From: Bacteroidales bacterium
Lineage (GTDB): Bacteria; Bacteroidota; Bacteroidia; Bacteroidales; UBA932
Assembly: GCA_020026275.1 (NCBI GenBank)
Contig: JAHHQQ010000003.1
Coordinates: forward strand, 67,387-131,386
Direction: 5' to 3'
Length of the DNA stretch: 64,000 nucleotides
Below, in pieces: positions 24,154-32,770 of the stretch. The first letter of the stretch is position 1. Each line of letters opens with the position of its first letter. The position numbers and the translations under genes are program-made. The notes beneath the pieces are model-generated. The model did not search any database, had not been told where the DNA came from, and worked only from the letters and a program-made list of their open reading frames with translations.

Positions 24154-25734
24154 TTACCAGTTGAAACGGAAAGAGACCGTCACCAGATGTCTGGACAAGA
24201 GAACTTCCTGCGGAGAAACGGCATTTCGGAAGCGGTAGCCCAGATCCAGCGTGAAAGCATTGCCGTTCTTCAAGGACCAGCCCAGATTCCAATGTCCTCC
24301 GACCTGGAAGACATCGTTGCACAGGACGCCCGAATCGGCTGCGTAGAATTCTCTTTCCACCACATCGGAACCCGGTTTCCGACCGGTGTAATGATCGCTG
24401 AAATGCTGCGCCAGACGATAGCCTGCCTCCACTCCGACGGAAGAGAACCACCGTTTGCTCCAGAAGAAATTGTACTGCGGTGCCAGACCAAACGACCAGG
24501 TCTCCAGATTGCGGAATGTCTTCATGACCCGGTACTGCTCGTCGGACCGGTCATGACGGGCCTCCAACTCCACGCTCACCACAGGATAGGAGCCGTCCCC
24601 CTTCAGCACATCCAAACCATATTTTCCCGATACCGACTGCGTTTTCCGGAGGAAACGCTGCGGAAATTCTGACTCCGTCACCCAATCATTGACGCCCTCG
24701 GACGGGTCGAACACCTGAAAATACTCCCTGCCGGACTGGTCCGCCAGGAAATATTCCAGATATAGCGACTGGACCAGACGGGACGAACGGAAATGAGCCC
24801 TCAGCTGAAATGTCCACTGGTCACTGAAGAATTTTCCAAGATCCTTCAATTTGCCGTTGTCCATATCGGAAGCGGTTTCCCCGTAGTTGCGGTATTTTCC
24901 CGACAGGAAAACCCCGTTCCCCTGCTTTTCATACTGATAGGACAGCACGCCGGAAAGTCCGTTCCCTCCATATTTCCGGTCACGGCTGGTGGTGGAGAAG
25001 ATGGAATAGGTATATTGTCCCAGCCCCTTGAATTCATAGAGTTTCTGGGGCTCCGAGGCATTGTACAGGATCATGTTCATGTTTTCACGGAACAGGTCAT
25101 AGCTGCCACCGATGCTCAGCACATGGCCGCCGGCATGAAGGGAAAGAGAAGGCGTGAACTCGATGCTGTTGTTGTTGGTCCGAGGTCTCGGATCAATCTG
25201 CTTGGCCCCTCTCGCCACTTCAATCTTTCCTTCCAGACCCATGGAAAGCAGGCCGGGAACCAGTTCGTAAGCCATTTTCCCAGCCACATCGTAATTCTGG
25301 ACCTTCCAGTCGGAAGCCAGGGTGTCCGCCAGGTCGTATGGAGTGCCCCGGTACGGTTCCAGATGAGAAGTGAAACGCACCCGGTTCTTCTTCTCCTGGC
25401 AGAAATTGAATTTCCCGTACAGGAAAAGCCGACCGTCCCGGAAGCTCCCTTCAGAAGAGAAGCCCATGGAATGAATGCTCTCACCGGTCTGTACCCGATG
25501 CAGCGCACCGGTCTCGTAGTGGGTATAGAGCCCGACTTCCGACCACTCCGGACGGGCCTCGAAAGCAGAGGAGGAGAAAGTCGGAGAGGACAAGGAGAAA
25601 TTCAGCCTTCTTTCCTGGATTCCTGCGAAATACCGGTCCTCCGGTCTTGTCTGAGGCTGTCCGGACAGACCTGTCCCCAGGAACAGGAAAAGAGCCGGCA
25701 GCAGGATAGTTTTCATATTGCAGTATATCTTCAT
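24154..25734 (-). CDS. DUF6850-like outer-membrane beta-barrel protein
   Basis: 526 residues from the ATG at 25734, whose ATG overlaps the TGA of the upstream gene (ATGA), a common sign of translational coupling; an ATG at 25716 ([20 protein letters not shown]) gives an equally good signal peptide. The mature protein is rich in alternating hydrophobic/aromatic strands ([44 protein letters not shown]) and ends in VTVSFRFNW, the terminal aromatic strand typical of outer-membrane barrels. I recognise it as similar to the DUF6850 family that travels with DUF4876 lipoproteins and TonB receptors. Its function is unknown; it may form a porin-like partner or help assemble the receptor complex. Confidence 0.78.
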   Translation of the reverse strand: MKIYCNMKTILLPALFLFLGTGLSGQPQTRPEDRYFAGIQERRLNFSLSSPTFSSSAFEARPEWSEVGLYTHYETGALHRVQTGESIHSMGFSSEGSFRDGRLFLYGKFNFCQEKKNRVRFTSHLEPYRGTPYDLADTLASDWKVQNYDVAGKMAYELVPGLLSMGLEGKIEVARGAKQIDPRPRTNNNSIEFTPSLSLHAGGHVLSIGGSYDLFRENMNMILYNASEPQKLYEFKGLGQYTYSIFSTTSRDRKYGGNGLSGVLSYQYEKQGNGVFLSGKYRNYGETASDMDNGKLKDLGKFFSDQWTFQLRAHFRSSRLVQSLYLEYFLADQSGREYFQVFDPSEGVNDWVTESEFPQRFLRKTQSVSGKYGLDVLKGDGSYPVVSVELEARHDRSDEQYRVMKTFRNLETWSFGLAPQYNFFWSKRWFSSVGVEAGYRLAQHFSDHYTGRKPGSDVVEREFYAADSGVLCNDVFQVGGHWNLGWSLKNGNAFTLDLGYRFRNAVSPQEVLLSRHLVTVSFRFNW

Positions 25735-26993
25735 GACAATGGTTTCAATGGGGTGGGATTGACAACGAAATCTTCGGTGGAATTGTTGGTGTCCTGGTAG
25801 AGAACGAAGTCTCCGTTGACAGACTGGACCTTGCGGACGACACTCTTGCCGCAATAGGTGTCACTGACGGTCGCTCCCCCTGCATCAAGCGATGCCGGGA
25901 AACGTTTGCATTCCGTGGAAGTGCTGTTCTGCAGCAGATCCACCGCATCCATGACATACTGGACAGGGATTTTCTTGCAGATCCAATATTCATCACTCTC
26001 GAACGGATCCCGGAACGATTCGGGCAACATCACCTCTTCAAAGGACTTCATCTCCTCTTGGGTCGCTTTGACCAGGGAAATGGCTTGTCCGAACACGCTG
26101 ATCCGCCATAGGTAGCCATAATCCGGCCAGAACGTCAGTTCCATGTTCTGGGCATGAAAATCGGCATGTGGATTTTCCGGATCGGGACAATAGGCCTCGA
26201 ACCGAGCTCCGGACAGGTCCACTGGAGAAGCCAGATTGAACTCCGGATTCTGGTTGTGCGGAGCCGCCATGACTGCGATGACCGCCTCTTCGCCCGGCGC
26301 CAGGACAACCGGGTCGCTTCCTGCGGCGATTTTCCAGACGGTGGCGGCATAGATGTGCTTGTAATGGCCGACCTCTTCACCCGGCCAGAGCGGTCCCGGC
26401 CCGAAACCGCCAAAATTCTCGGAAGCCACCAGATAGTAGTCCTCCAGGCTGGCCGGGTCGATGGAATTGTTGTAGATAGTGTAGAAACTGTCATTGCGGT
26501 AATTGCCTCCAGACGGAGTCTTGGAACCGGCATAGTAGAGTTCCTTCAGAACCACCGGATTGCTCGAAGAGATCATCAGTTCCAGCTCGTCCAGCGTGTA
26601 GGTCTCCCCCAGGTTCAGCCGAAGGTCGTTCAGCGAACCGCCCATGGAGCCGGCACGTGCGTCCGGGTCGCCGGTCACCGTCTGCATCTCCTTCTCGGAT
26701 AGCTTGGCTGTGACATTCAAGGAATAATGTCCCGGCAGCAGACTGTCCAGCACGACCTTTCCCTGCTCATCGGCCTGGAAAGTCCGGATAATCTGCTCGG
26801 TCCGGTTGACCATCTTCACCTCCGGAGGGGTGGAATAGTTCAAGGTAGTCCCCAACTCCTGATAGACCAGATGAAGGTGAATATCCTCCACATATTCGCT
26901 GTCGTACAGCCGGGCATCCTTCTGGCAGGCGGCACAGAAAGACAAAACGGCGAGAACCAGCCAGGTATTTCGTAGCGTCTTCATATTCTGCAA
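25731..26993 (-). CDS. DUF4876-like surface lipoprotein
   Basis: 420 residues; MQNMKTLRNTWLVLAVLSFC leads to a lipobox ending FCAAC (Cys23). Residues about 30-130 look like a carboxypeptidase-regulatory/transthyretin-like domain (EQIIRTFQADEQGKVVLDSL, LLPGHYSLNVTAKL). The larger C-terminal part (about 135-415) contains VVLKELYYAGSKTPSGGNYR and YYLVASENFGGFGPGPLWPG, patterns I associate with DUF4876. Its ATG abuts the TAA of the TonB receptor gene and its TGA overlaps the next ATG, so receptor, lipoprotein and barrel are one tight operon. By position it could act as a SusD-like surface binding partner of the receptor, but it has no SusD fold marks. Ligand unknown. Confidence 0.8.
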   Translation of the reverse strand: MQNMKTLRNTWLVLAVLSFCAACQKDARLYDSEYVEDIHLHLVYQELGTTLNYSTPPEVKMVNRTEQIIRTFQADEQGKVVLDSLLPGHYSLNVTAKLSEKEMQTVTGDPDARAGSMGGSLNDLRLNLGETYTLDELELMISSSNPVVLKELYYAGSKTPSGGNYRNDSFYTIYNNSIDPASLEDYYLVASENFGGFGPGPLWPGEEVGHYKHIYAATVWKIAAGSDPVVLAPGEEAVIAVMAAPHNQNPEFNLASPVDLSGARFEAYCPDPENPHADFHAQNMELTFWPDYGYLWRISVFGQAISLVKATQEEMKSFEEVMLPESFRDPFESDEYWICKKIPVQYVMDAVDLLQNSTSTECKRFPASLDAGGATVSDTYCGKSVVRKVQSVNGDFVLYQDTNNSTEDFVVNPTPLKPLS

Positions 26994-29789
26994 TTAAAAT
27001 TTCAACCAGAGTTCCACTCCGAAGAACTGGCTCGGGTTACGTTGTACATAATGACCGGGACTTCTCCGGCTCTCTTCATAAGGCTGGGTCATGAACAGAT
27101 TGTTCACGAAGAAGGCGAAGCCGCCATACTCCTTGATTTCCTTGGTCATCCTCAGATTGACCAGAGAAAGCGGAGAATATTTCTCCACGATTCGCCTGTT
27201 CTCCAGAATCGGTTTCTGCAAGTCGGAAGGAATCTCCTCGCCGGCCGGCAGAAGGTGGCAGGACAGGTCCTCTGCCGACAGGAACGCTGTCGGATGAATG
27301 TTGTCCAGCCCCAGATAGCGGTGTTCGTCCATCCAGATGGTCTGCAAAGACAAGGAGAACAGCAGGTGCACTTTCGGCAGGTTGTGGATGATCCTGAGAG
27401 TCGTCAGGAAACGGTCGTACTGGCTGCCGTCACCAGATGGGTAGATGGCGATGTCCTTGTATTTACCGGTCATCGGATCCGGATTCTTCTGGTAATAGGA
27501 AACGGCATCGGAATAGGAACGGCTCTGCATGTAGGCGCCGTTCAGGACAAAGGAAGTCCGGATGGCCTTGATCTGCCCGAAATCAAAATCGAACTCAATA
27601 CCGCGATTTTCATTCACCTTGTCGTTCAACGGCCGCTGATAGGACAGCACCACATCGGTGGTGGACTCCTTCAGCAGCACCGGAATGTCACCCGGCTTCT
27701 GGCTGTCCCGGTACCGGATGTATTCAAACAGCTGGAAAGACTGCTCGTCGTAACCGAAAGAGAAGCCGTTGACCAGCTTTTCGGAATAGGCGGTCACCGA
27801 GAAATCAAACTGTCTGAAGGTAAAGTCCAATCCCAGTTCCGCCTTGTTGTTCCTGGACATCCGCAGATTTTCATTCGCCGTATCGTACACTTTGGTCGTG
27901 ATGACGGAAAGTCGTCTGGGATCGTCGGCGGCAGTGGTGGCGATGTTGTCAAAATTGACGAAATCGTAATATGCCTTGTCCGGATAGAGATACATCAGTG
28001 GCGGAGCCTTGGACGTGATGCCCCATCCGCCGCGCAAAGTCAGCAGGTCCGGAACCAGCTCATAGCTGACATTGAACCTCGGAGACAGCCCTGTCTGCTG
28101 CTCTCCCCTGCCCGGCTGAACCAGGTCCATACGCAATCCTGCCTGGAGGTTGAACTCCCTTTTCCAGAGACGGAACTGCAGATTCTCTTCCAGGAAGAAG
28201 CCGCACTGGTTCAAAGCCGGAATGTCTTTGTAGGGTCTCATCCTGACTCCACCGGACGGAGGGAACTTCGGGTCAAAGACCGTTCCCTGTCCCAGATTGA
28301 CATCGGTCTTCCAATCTGCGCCATAGAGCAGCTTGTGCTCAAAAGGACCGGTCCGGACAAAGGAAGAAGCCGTGACCTTGGCGAAGAAGTTCAATGGTTT
28401 GCCATCGACGGTCTTCTTGGTCAGGAATTCATAAGGAAGGAAATTGGTCGTCGCCTCCGGATCCAGCAGATGCTGGTTGGTCACTTCCTTGCCATGCACG
28501 TCCAATACAGGCACATCCAGGTTGGAAGCCACGGTACCGTCCACCATGGAAGTGGTGACCATATACCCGAAGTTGCCTCTCATTTCCTGGAAATATCCCT
28601 TCTGATGGGAATAGTCCAGCGCCATGTTGAACTTGAGTGATTTCAGGAACGGCTTCTGGGCATTCCAGACGATGTTCGCATTGAACTTCACCCCCTGTTG
28701 CGAAGAACTCCGCACCCGTTGGTATTTCTTGTCAGAAGGATCCAGCTTGTGGGCATCCAGATCCGACAGGAAACCCAGACCCAAGGTCGTTCTGACATTG
28801 TGTCTGAACGATTTGGAATAGAGCAGATTGGCCGTAATACGCTGATAGCCCTGATAAGGCCGCCGCTCATCCTGCAATGATTTGGCATAGTCCGCATCAA
28901 TGCTGAGATTTCCTCCATTCCGGCCCAACTGGAAACCTTTTCCCAGCGACACCTCGCTCAGGGTCGGGTTCAGTTTCGCCCTCAGCTGCACCGGGTAGAC
29001 ACCTGCCTTTGGATTGACGATGACCACGCCCGAAGTGAGATCGCCATACTCCACAGACGGGATGCCACGGATTACATCCACCGACTCCACATTGTCCATC
29101 GGAATCTGCCTCAAATCCACGCCACTGCCTGCCGTAGAGGTGAAATCAGTGTTCAACCCTCCGTTGACGGCCGTATTCCCGATTTGCAGATTGGCATTGT
29201 TGGACACTGGCGAACCGTTGATGATGAGCGAGGTGCCCATGCTGTTGAGCGGATCGCTTTGGATTTGACGGATCGAGATTTTGCCGGGAGAGGAAAGGTT
29301 GGGATTGACCGCCGCATTGCCCGGCAGCAGTTCCATGATGCCGGCCAGAGAGGTGGCTTGGATGTGCTCAATCGCATTTCGCGAAATGGAAGTGGCGGTG
29401 GACGCGCCCGTCGTCGTCCGTTTGGCGGTAACGACCAGTTCATCCAATCCGAAATGAGCCTCCTGCATCTTGAAAGTCACCTTGTTGGAAGACTTGGCAA
29501 GAAGGTTCACCTCTTTCTCCACCTTGATCATGCCGAGCAGCTCCGCCACAAGACGGGTCTTCCCGGAAGGGACATTTTCAAAATGGAATCTGCCATCCAG
29601 GTCAGAAGTCGTCCACATATTGTATTCCGGCAGGAAGAGACTGACTCCGACAAGCGGCTTCCCGTTCTCCTTGTCTGTCACGGTCCCCTCCATCCGGCTG
29701 GTCTCCTGAGAAAACAGCGGAAGGACAGAAAGGAATGCCGACAAGAGGACGAGCACAATCTTTTTATAAAGGAAATCGTTCATCTTCAT
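26994..29789 (-). CDS. TonB-dependent receptor of the DUF4876/DUF6850 operon
   Basis: 931 residues. Signal peptide about 1-27 (LPLFSQE), carboxypeptidase-regulatory-like domain about 30-110 (GTVTDKENGKPLVGVSLFLP), a TonB-box-like LDELVVTAKRTT near 116-127, plug domain about 125-260 with LPGNAAVNPNLSSPGKISIR, LIINGSPVSNNANLQIGN and VESVDVIRGIPSVEYGDLTS, then a barrel ending in FGVELWLKF. It differs from SusC proteins in lacking the GYGT signature and in having no SusD neighbour; instead DUF4876-like and DUF6850-like genes follow without a gap. The start codon lies only 22 bases after a terminator-like hairpin, so expression may depend on read-through or antitermination. MKMNDF (29789) and MNDF (29783) are both possible starts. 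Confidence 0.9.
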   Translation of the reverse strand: MKMNDFLYKKIVLVLLSAFLSVLPLFSQETSRMEGTVTDKENGKPLVGVSLFLPEYNMWTTSDLDGRFHFENVPSGKTRLVAELLGMIKVEKEVNLLAKSSNKVTFKMQEAHFGLDELVVTAKRTTTGASTATSISRNAIEHIQATSLAGIMELLPGNAAVNPNLSSPGKISIRQIQSDPLNSMGTSLIINGSPVSNNANLQIGNTAVNGGLNTDFTSTAGSGVDLRQIPMDNVESVDVIRGIPSVEYGDLTSGVVIVNPKAGVYPVQLRAKLNPTLSEVSLGKGFQLGRNGGNLSIDADYAKSLQDERRPYQGYQRITANLLYSKSFRHNVRTTLGLGFLSDLDAHKLDPSDKKYQRVRSSSQQGVKFNANIVWNAQKPFLKSLKFNMALDYSHQKGYFQEMRGNFGYMVTTSMVDGTVASNLDVPVLDVHGKEVTNQHLLDPEATTNFLPYEFLTKKTVDGKPLNFFAKVTASSFVRTGPFEHKLLYGADWKTDVNLGQGTVFDPKFPPSGGVRMRPYKDIPALNQCGFFLEENLQFRLWKREFNLQAGLRMDLVQPGRGEQQTGLSPRFNVSYELVPDLLTLRGGWGITSKAPPLMYLYPDKAYYDFVNFDNIATTAADDPRRLSVITTKVYDTANENLRMSRNNKAELGLDFTFRQFDFSVTAYSEKLVNGFSFGYDEQSFQLFEYIRYRDSQKPGDIPVLLKESTTDVVLSYQRPLNDKVNENRGIEFDFDFGQIKAIRTSFVLNGAYMQSRSYSDAVSYYQKNPDPMTGKYKDIAIYPSGDGSQYDRFLTTLRIIHNLPKVHLLFSLSLQTIWMDEHRYLGLDNIHPTAFLSAEDLSCHLLPAGEEIPSDLQKPILENRRIVEKYSPLSLVNLRMTKEIKEYGGFAFFVNNLFMTQPYEESRRSPGHYVQRNPSQFFGVELWLKF

Positions 29790-29811
29790 TCTAAGTGGGA
29801 TCTGGTAAGAT

Positions 29812-29854
29812 TAAAAAAACAATCTCATCACTTCACCCCGGAAGTAATGAGATT
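29812..29854 (-). terminator. Rho-independent terminator or attenuator ahead of TonB receptor
   Basis: On the minus strand a 14-bp arm (29854-29841) pairs with 29834-29821 with a single mismatch, loop CGGGGT, followed by a T-rich run read from 29820 to 29813 (GTTTTTTT). It ends the FISUMP-lipoprotein transcript but stands only 23 bases before the TonB receptor ATG, leaving no room for a separate promoter downstream of it. Confidence 0.85.
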
Positions 29855-29884
29855 TCATCCGACGTCAGGTCTGGTACGTTCCGG

Positions 29885-30886
29885 CTAGTCCCTGACGCAC
29901 CTGATCGGTCTGGCAGTATTGACCTCCGCCATGAATGTTCCCAGAGGGAAAGAATTGTACTCGAAAGAAGCCGCCATACGGAAACCTCTGTCAGACAATT
30001 CCTTGTCGCCAGCAGCCAGTTCATTTCCCCAGAAATATTTTGCAGCCGGCAGATAGAGTTCAGGCTGATTGCCGTTTCTCTCTTCTACAGTCTTGCCTTT
30101 GATCACCCACTGTCCTGCTTTTGGAAGGCCCAGGAGCGCCTCAAATTTCTCGGCAGCGGCAATTTCAGCAGCACTCTGGTCGCCATAATATGGATCGGCC
30201 ACTTCCATGGCAGAAGCGAGGAGGCTCAGTTCAGCCTTGGTCGCCATTCTCCAGCCCAGCGGACATGGAGTCTTCTCTGGAAGGGTCCAGTCATCCACCT
30301 GACCCTGGTGCTCTTTGTTGAAACAGGAGTTCACGCCCTCGACGGTAGCCACCGGAATGCTGTTTCCAAACTGGTAGTAGTCACCGATTGCCGCTTTGTT
30401 GGCCTCGTCAGAAGCTTTCGGGTCGTAGATCTTGGTGGCACCCAAATTTCTATCCAGTATATCAAATTTGATTTCAAGCTGTTTTGAATGATTGTACGGA
30501 TCAGAAAACTTGTATCCCTTGATTTCGACAATACCATAATCTTCGATGTTCGCTTTCTTCAACAACATCTTCAAAGCGACCACCGCCTGGATACCCGTAG
30601 ACGGATTCTGTGCAGTAATGACGATTTCCTTGTCGTATTCAAACTTGACAATCTTCAACACGCCGGCTGCATCCACCTCAATGTAGGATGGATCAGAAGA
30701 AGTCCATGATATTTCTGTATCGGTAGCATTGTCTGGAACCATTACAAGTTTCAAGACAGGAACTTTGCTGTCATAAAAAATCTCATTGGAAGAAGTTTGG
30801 ATTTCCAAAGAAGTGATGGGGACCTCCTTTTCGCATCCCACGAATAAAAGACTTGCCATGCAAGCCAGGATCAAATTGCGTTTCAT
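29885..30886 (-). CDS. Lipoprotein with Ig-like and FISUMP-type domains
   Basis: 333 residues from the ATG at 30886, which begins MKRNLILACMASLLFVGC with lipobox Cys18; the open frame extends further upstream but without a signal peptide. Residues about 22-105 resemble a Big_2 bacterial Ig-like domain (LVMVPDNATDTEISWTSSDP, then a strand ending VVALKML). The C-terminal about 130-333 matches the FISUMP pattern (Fibrobacter succinogenes major paralogous domain): LDRNLGATKIY, DYYQFGN, PCPLGWRMATKAEL, RGFRMAASFEYN and a closing ARPIRCVRD. Such lipoproteins are usually surface exposed and of unknown function. It has its own -7 element and a terminator, but lies directly upstream of the TonB receptor on the same strand. 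Confidence 0.85.
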   Translation of the reverse strand: MKRNLILACMASLLFVGCEKEVPITSLEIQTSSNEIFYDSKVPVLKLVMVPDNATDTEISWTSSDPSYIEVDAAGVLKIVKFEYDKEIVITAQNPSTGIQAVVALKMLLKKANIEDYGIVEIKGYKFSDPYNHSKQLEIKFDILDRNLGATKIYDPKASDEANKAAIGDYYQFGNSIPVATVEGVNSCFNKEHQGQVDDWTLPEKTPCPLGWRMATKAELSLLASAMEVADPYYGDQSAAEIAAAEKFEALLGLPKAGQWVIKGKTVEERNGNQPELYLPAAKYFWGNELAAGDKELSDRGFRMAASFEYNSFPLGTFMAEVNTARPIRCVRD

Positions 30887-30918
30887 AGTAATTTTTATTT
30901 TAACAAGTACGTAGAAAG

Positions 30919-30926
30919 CAAATATA
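30919..30926 (-). promoter_or_regulatory. -7 promoter element for FISUMP lipoprotein
   Basis: Minus-strand TATATTTG is an exact match to TAnnTTTG, 33 bases before the chosen ATG at 30886, which supports that start over the upstream extension. No clear -33 element is seen. Confidence 0.6.
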
Positions 30927-31058
30927 AAAATATAATGATGAACTTGTTCTTCCACGGACACTTTCTGAAAATTCTACTGAAATTGATATCCAGCAGTTCG
31001 GTAAATGTAAAACTGAAATATCTGGCCCTCTGTTCGGAACAAGATGACAGAATACCAA

Positions 31059-31724
31059 CTATAACAATTTGAAAATAGCGAAATCAAACGAGATCGTATC
31101 TTCAAAAGTCTGGCCATCCTTGCTCTTCACCACCACCGAAATCTGATGTTCGGAAAGCACTTCCGGAAGTTTCTTGAACTTGATTTTTCCAAGATTGTCA
31201 AGAAGAAGATAGAAATCCGTTTCCGTCATCTTGTCGAGGCTGGTGGTGAATTCGGTATTCCGCACGCTCAGCATGTCTCCACGATAACCGCTCTGGATAT
31301 AATCACGGGCGGTGATGTAGGACAGATTGATGCAGTCGTCCAGAGGCGTTCCGGCCGGATGAGCCTCATCAAAATCCTGGTCACTATACACGGTCATGGA
31401 GACGATATCAGGATAATGGGAATAAATGCGCGGCAAATCACCTACCAAAAAGATATCCTGGTCAAATCCCACGTCTCCATGCTTCTGGCATAACCGATCA
31501 AACTGTATCTTCTTTTCCCCTTTGTCACGGAAATCAAGCCGTTCGTTACCAGAATAACCGACAACAATCTGGGTCTGATCATTGAGATCCGTCATCAGGT
31601 GAAGGCGTTCGATCTTATCATAGACCTGGATGAATGAATCCATGTGATATTCGTATGACTTGTCACAGCGAACTGATAAAAAAAGGCAGAGTACTGCCAT
31701 CCAAACAGGAAATTTCCGAATCAT
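31059..31724 (-). CDS. Lipoprotein of unknown function
   Basis: 221 residues. N-terminus MIRKFPVWMAVLCLFLSVRC gives a lipoprotein signal with Cys20 (lipobox LSVRC). The mature part is acidic and mixed alpha/beta with no motif I can assign; it has four further cysteines or fewer in no metal-like spacing (LCQKHGDVGFDQD, LDDCINLSYITARDY). A C-terminal strand-rich part reads HQISVVVKSKDGQTFEDTIS. It lies 39 bases after the arginase-fold gene on the same strand and may be co-transcribed with it. No close family recognised. Confidence 0.7.
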   Translation of the reverse strand: MIRKFPVWMAVLCLFLSVRCDKSYEYHMDSFIQVYDKIERLHLMTDLNDQTQIVVGYSGNERLDFRDKGEKKIQFDRLCQKHGDVGFDQDIFLVGDLPRIYSHYPDIVSMTVYSDQDFDEAHPAGTPLDDCINLSYITARDYIQSGYRGDMLSVRNTEFTTSLDKMTETDFYLLLDNLGKIKFKKLPEVLSEHQISVVVKSKDGQTFEDTISFDFAIFKLL

Positions 31725-31763
31725 AATCTATATCTATGCCGCTTTTTTGAAGAAGAAGCGAAA

Positions 31764-32519
31764 TTAAGAATTATTCAGGACGGTATCAAGGATTTCTTCA
31801 TTTGCCCTATTGTCTTTTTCACAAGCACGACACTGATCAATGAAATTCAAGGAACCGGCACATTCACCACAAACATCCACACCGATGACATGTTCATATG
31901 TCATGACAGCAGACAATATGTCATTGAACTTGTCCATCGGGACCTCTCCCTGATCCCAATTGGTAGGCACCATCTTGCTGGACAGCAAATCCTTGTCAAT
32001 GGATATATAGAGAGGCACATCCTTATGTCCACCTATATATTTCCGCCAACCGTCACCATGCAGCAATTCGCTTTCTGGATGGAATTCAACTCGAGTCCTG
32101 CAAGACGCTTCCAGTGTGGACCGCATTATTTCTGGAGGTCCGACCAAAATGACCTTCTGAAGAAAAGAATTGCTATCCAGTGTTTCCTTCACCCAGTCCC
32201 CACAAGATAAAACAGGACCAAAAGCCGGTTCCTGCATATCCGTATGATGATCGAAAACCAACAAATTGAACGGAAAACAAATCTTGTCCGTCCAAAATTT
32301 GGACATATAGTGATAATCTCCCGAATCAATGAAATGGATTCCCCGGTACGAGTAAGGCGCGATCAGCTCCTTGAGCCGAATGACAGAAGCCTCGTCACAA
32401 TAGCGGTCAACCCCTTGAAAATCCCGGCAGTCCAACATCGTGACACCGTCATTTTCCGTAAAACTTTCCAGATTGTAGATACCTGAAAAATTCATCACGA
32501 CCACTTCAGTGTTTTTCAT
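31764..32519 (-). CDS. Arginase/ureohydrolase-fold protein with extra Cys cluster
   Basis: 251 residues. The binuclear metal-site pattern of the arginase superfamily is complete: His70 in SGDYH, Asp90/His92/Asp94 in FDHHTD, and Asp175/Asp177 in SIDKD; the usual distal acid is probably the Glu of GVDVCGE. It should hydrolyse a guanidino or related C-N bond, but the substrate cannot be told and the protein is shorter than classical arginases (about 300). Odd feature: a CxxC-x9-CxxC cluster at 217, 220, 230 and 233 close to the C-terminus, like a zinc knuckle. Start: a GGAGGATATT stretch precedes the ATG at 32519, a textbook Shine-Dalgarno rare in this phylum; an ATG at 32531 lies inside that site and is less likely. 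Confidence 0.8.
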   Translation of the reverse strand: MKNTEVVVMNFSGIYNLESFTENDGVTMLDCRDFQGVDRYCDEASVIRLKELIAPYSYRGIHFIDSGDYHYMSKFWTDKICFPFNLLVFDHHTDMQEPAFGPVLSCGDWVKETLDSNSFLQKVILVGPPEIMRSTLEASCRTRVEFHPESELLHGDGWRKYIGGHKDVPLYISIDKDLLSSKMVPTNWDQGEVPMDKFNDILSAVMTYEHVIGVDVCGECAGSLNFIDQCRACEKDNRANEEILDTVLNNS

Positions 32520-32664
32520 AATATCCTCCATACCAAGACAAAACAGACAGCAAGTTACATGCCTGCAAACAGAACTAAAAGAAGAATACTATCTCCACAA
32601 GGTCGGAAGAAGAAAGGATTTTCCTTGCAAAAACTTTCTATAATTCGCTTTTTAACGACCAAAA

Positions 32665-32707
32665 TACCAATTTAAACACATTTTTTATCACTAAATATGC
32701 CAATTTA
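32665..32707 (+). repeat. Paired direct repeat upstream of efflux cassette
   Basis: AT-n-CCAATTTA occurs twice, with the CCAATTTA cores at 32667-32674 and 32700-32707, exactly 33 bases apart (three helical turns), 60-100 bases before the TolC-family start. The second copy is part of a short inverted repeat (TGCCaatttaGGCA). A regulator site is possible; no regulator gene is adjacent. No convincing promoter was found in the rest of the gap. Confidence 0.4.
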
Positions 32708-32770
32708 GGCAATGTTTTTGCAAAGTAAGAAACACGATAATTATGACAATTCTAAAGTTATATTCATAAT

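Noticed and set aside
27042..28640. 532-codon plus-strand open frame opposite the TonB receptor
   Set aside because: Shadow of a clear receptor gene; no motif or signal peptide.
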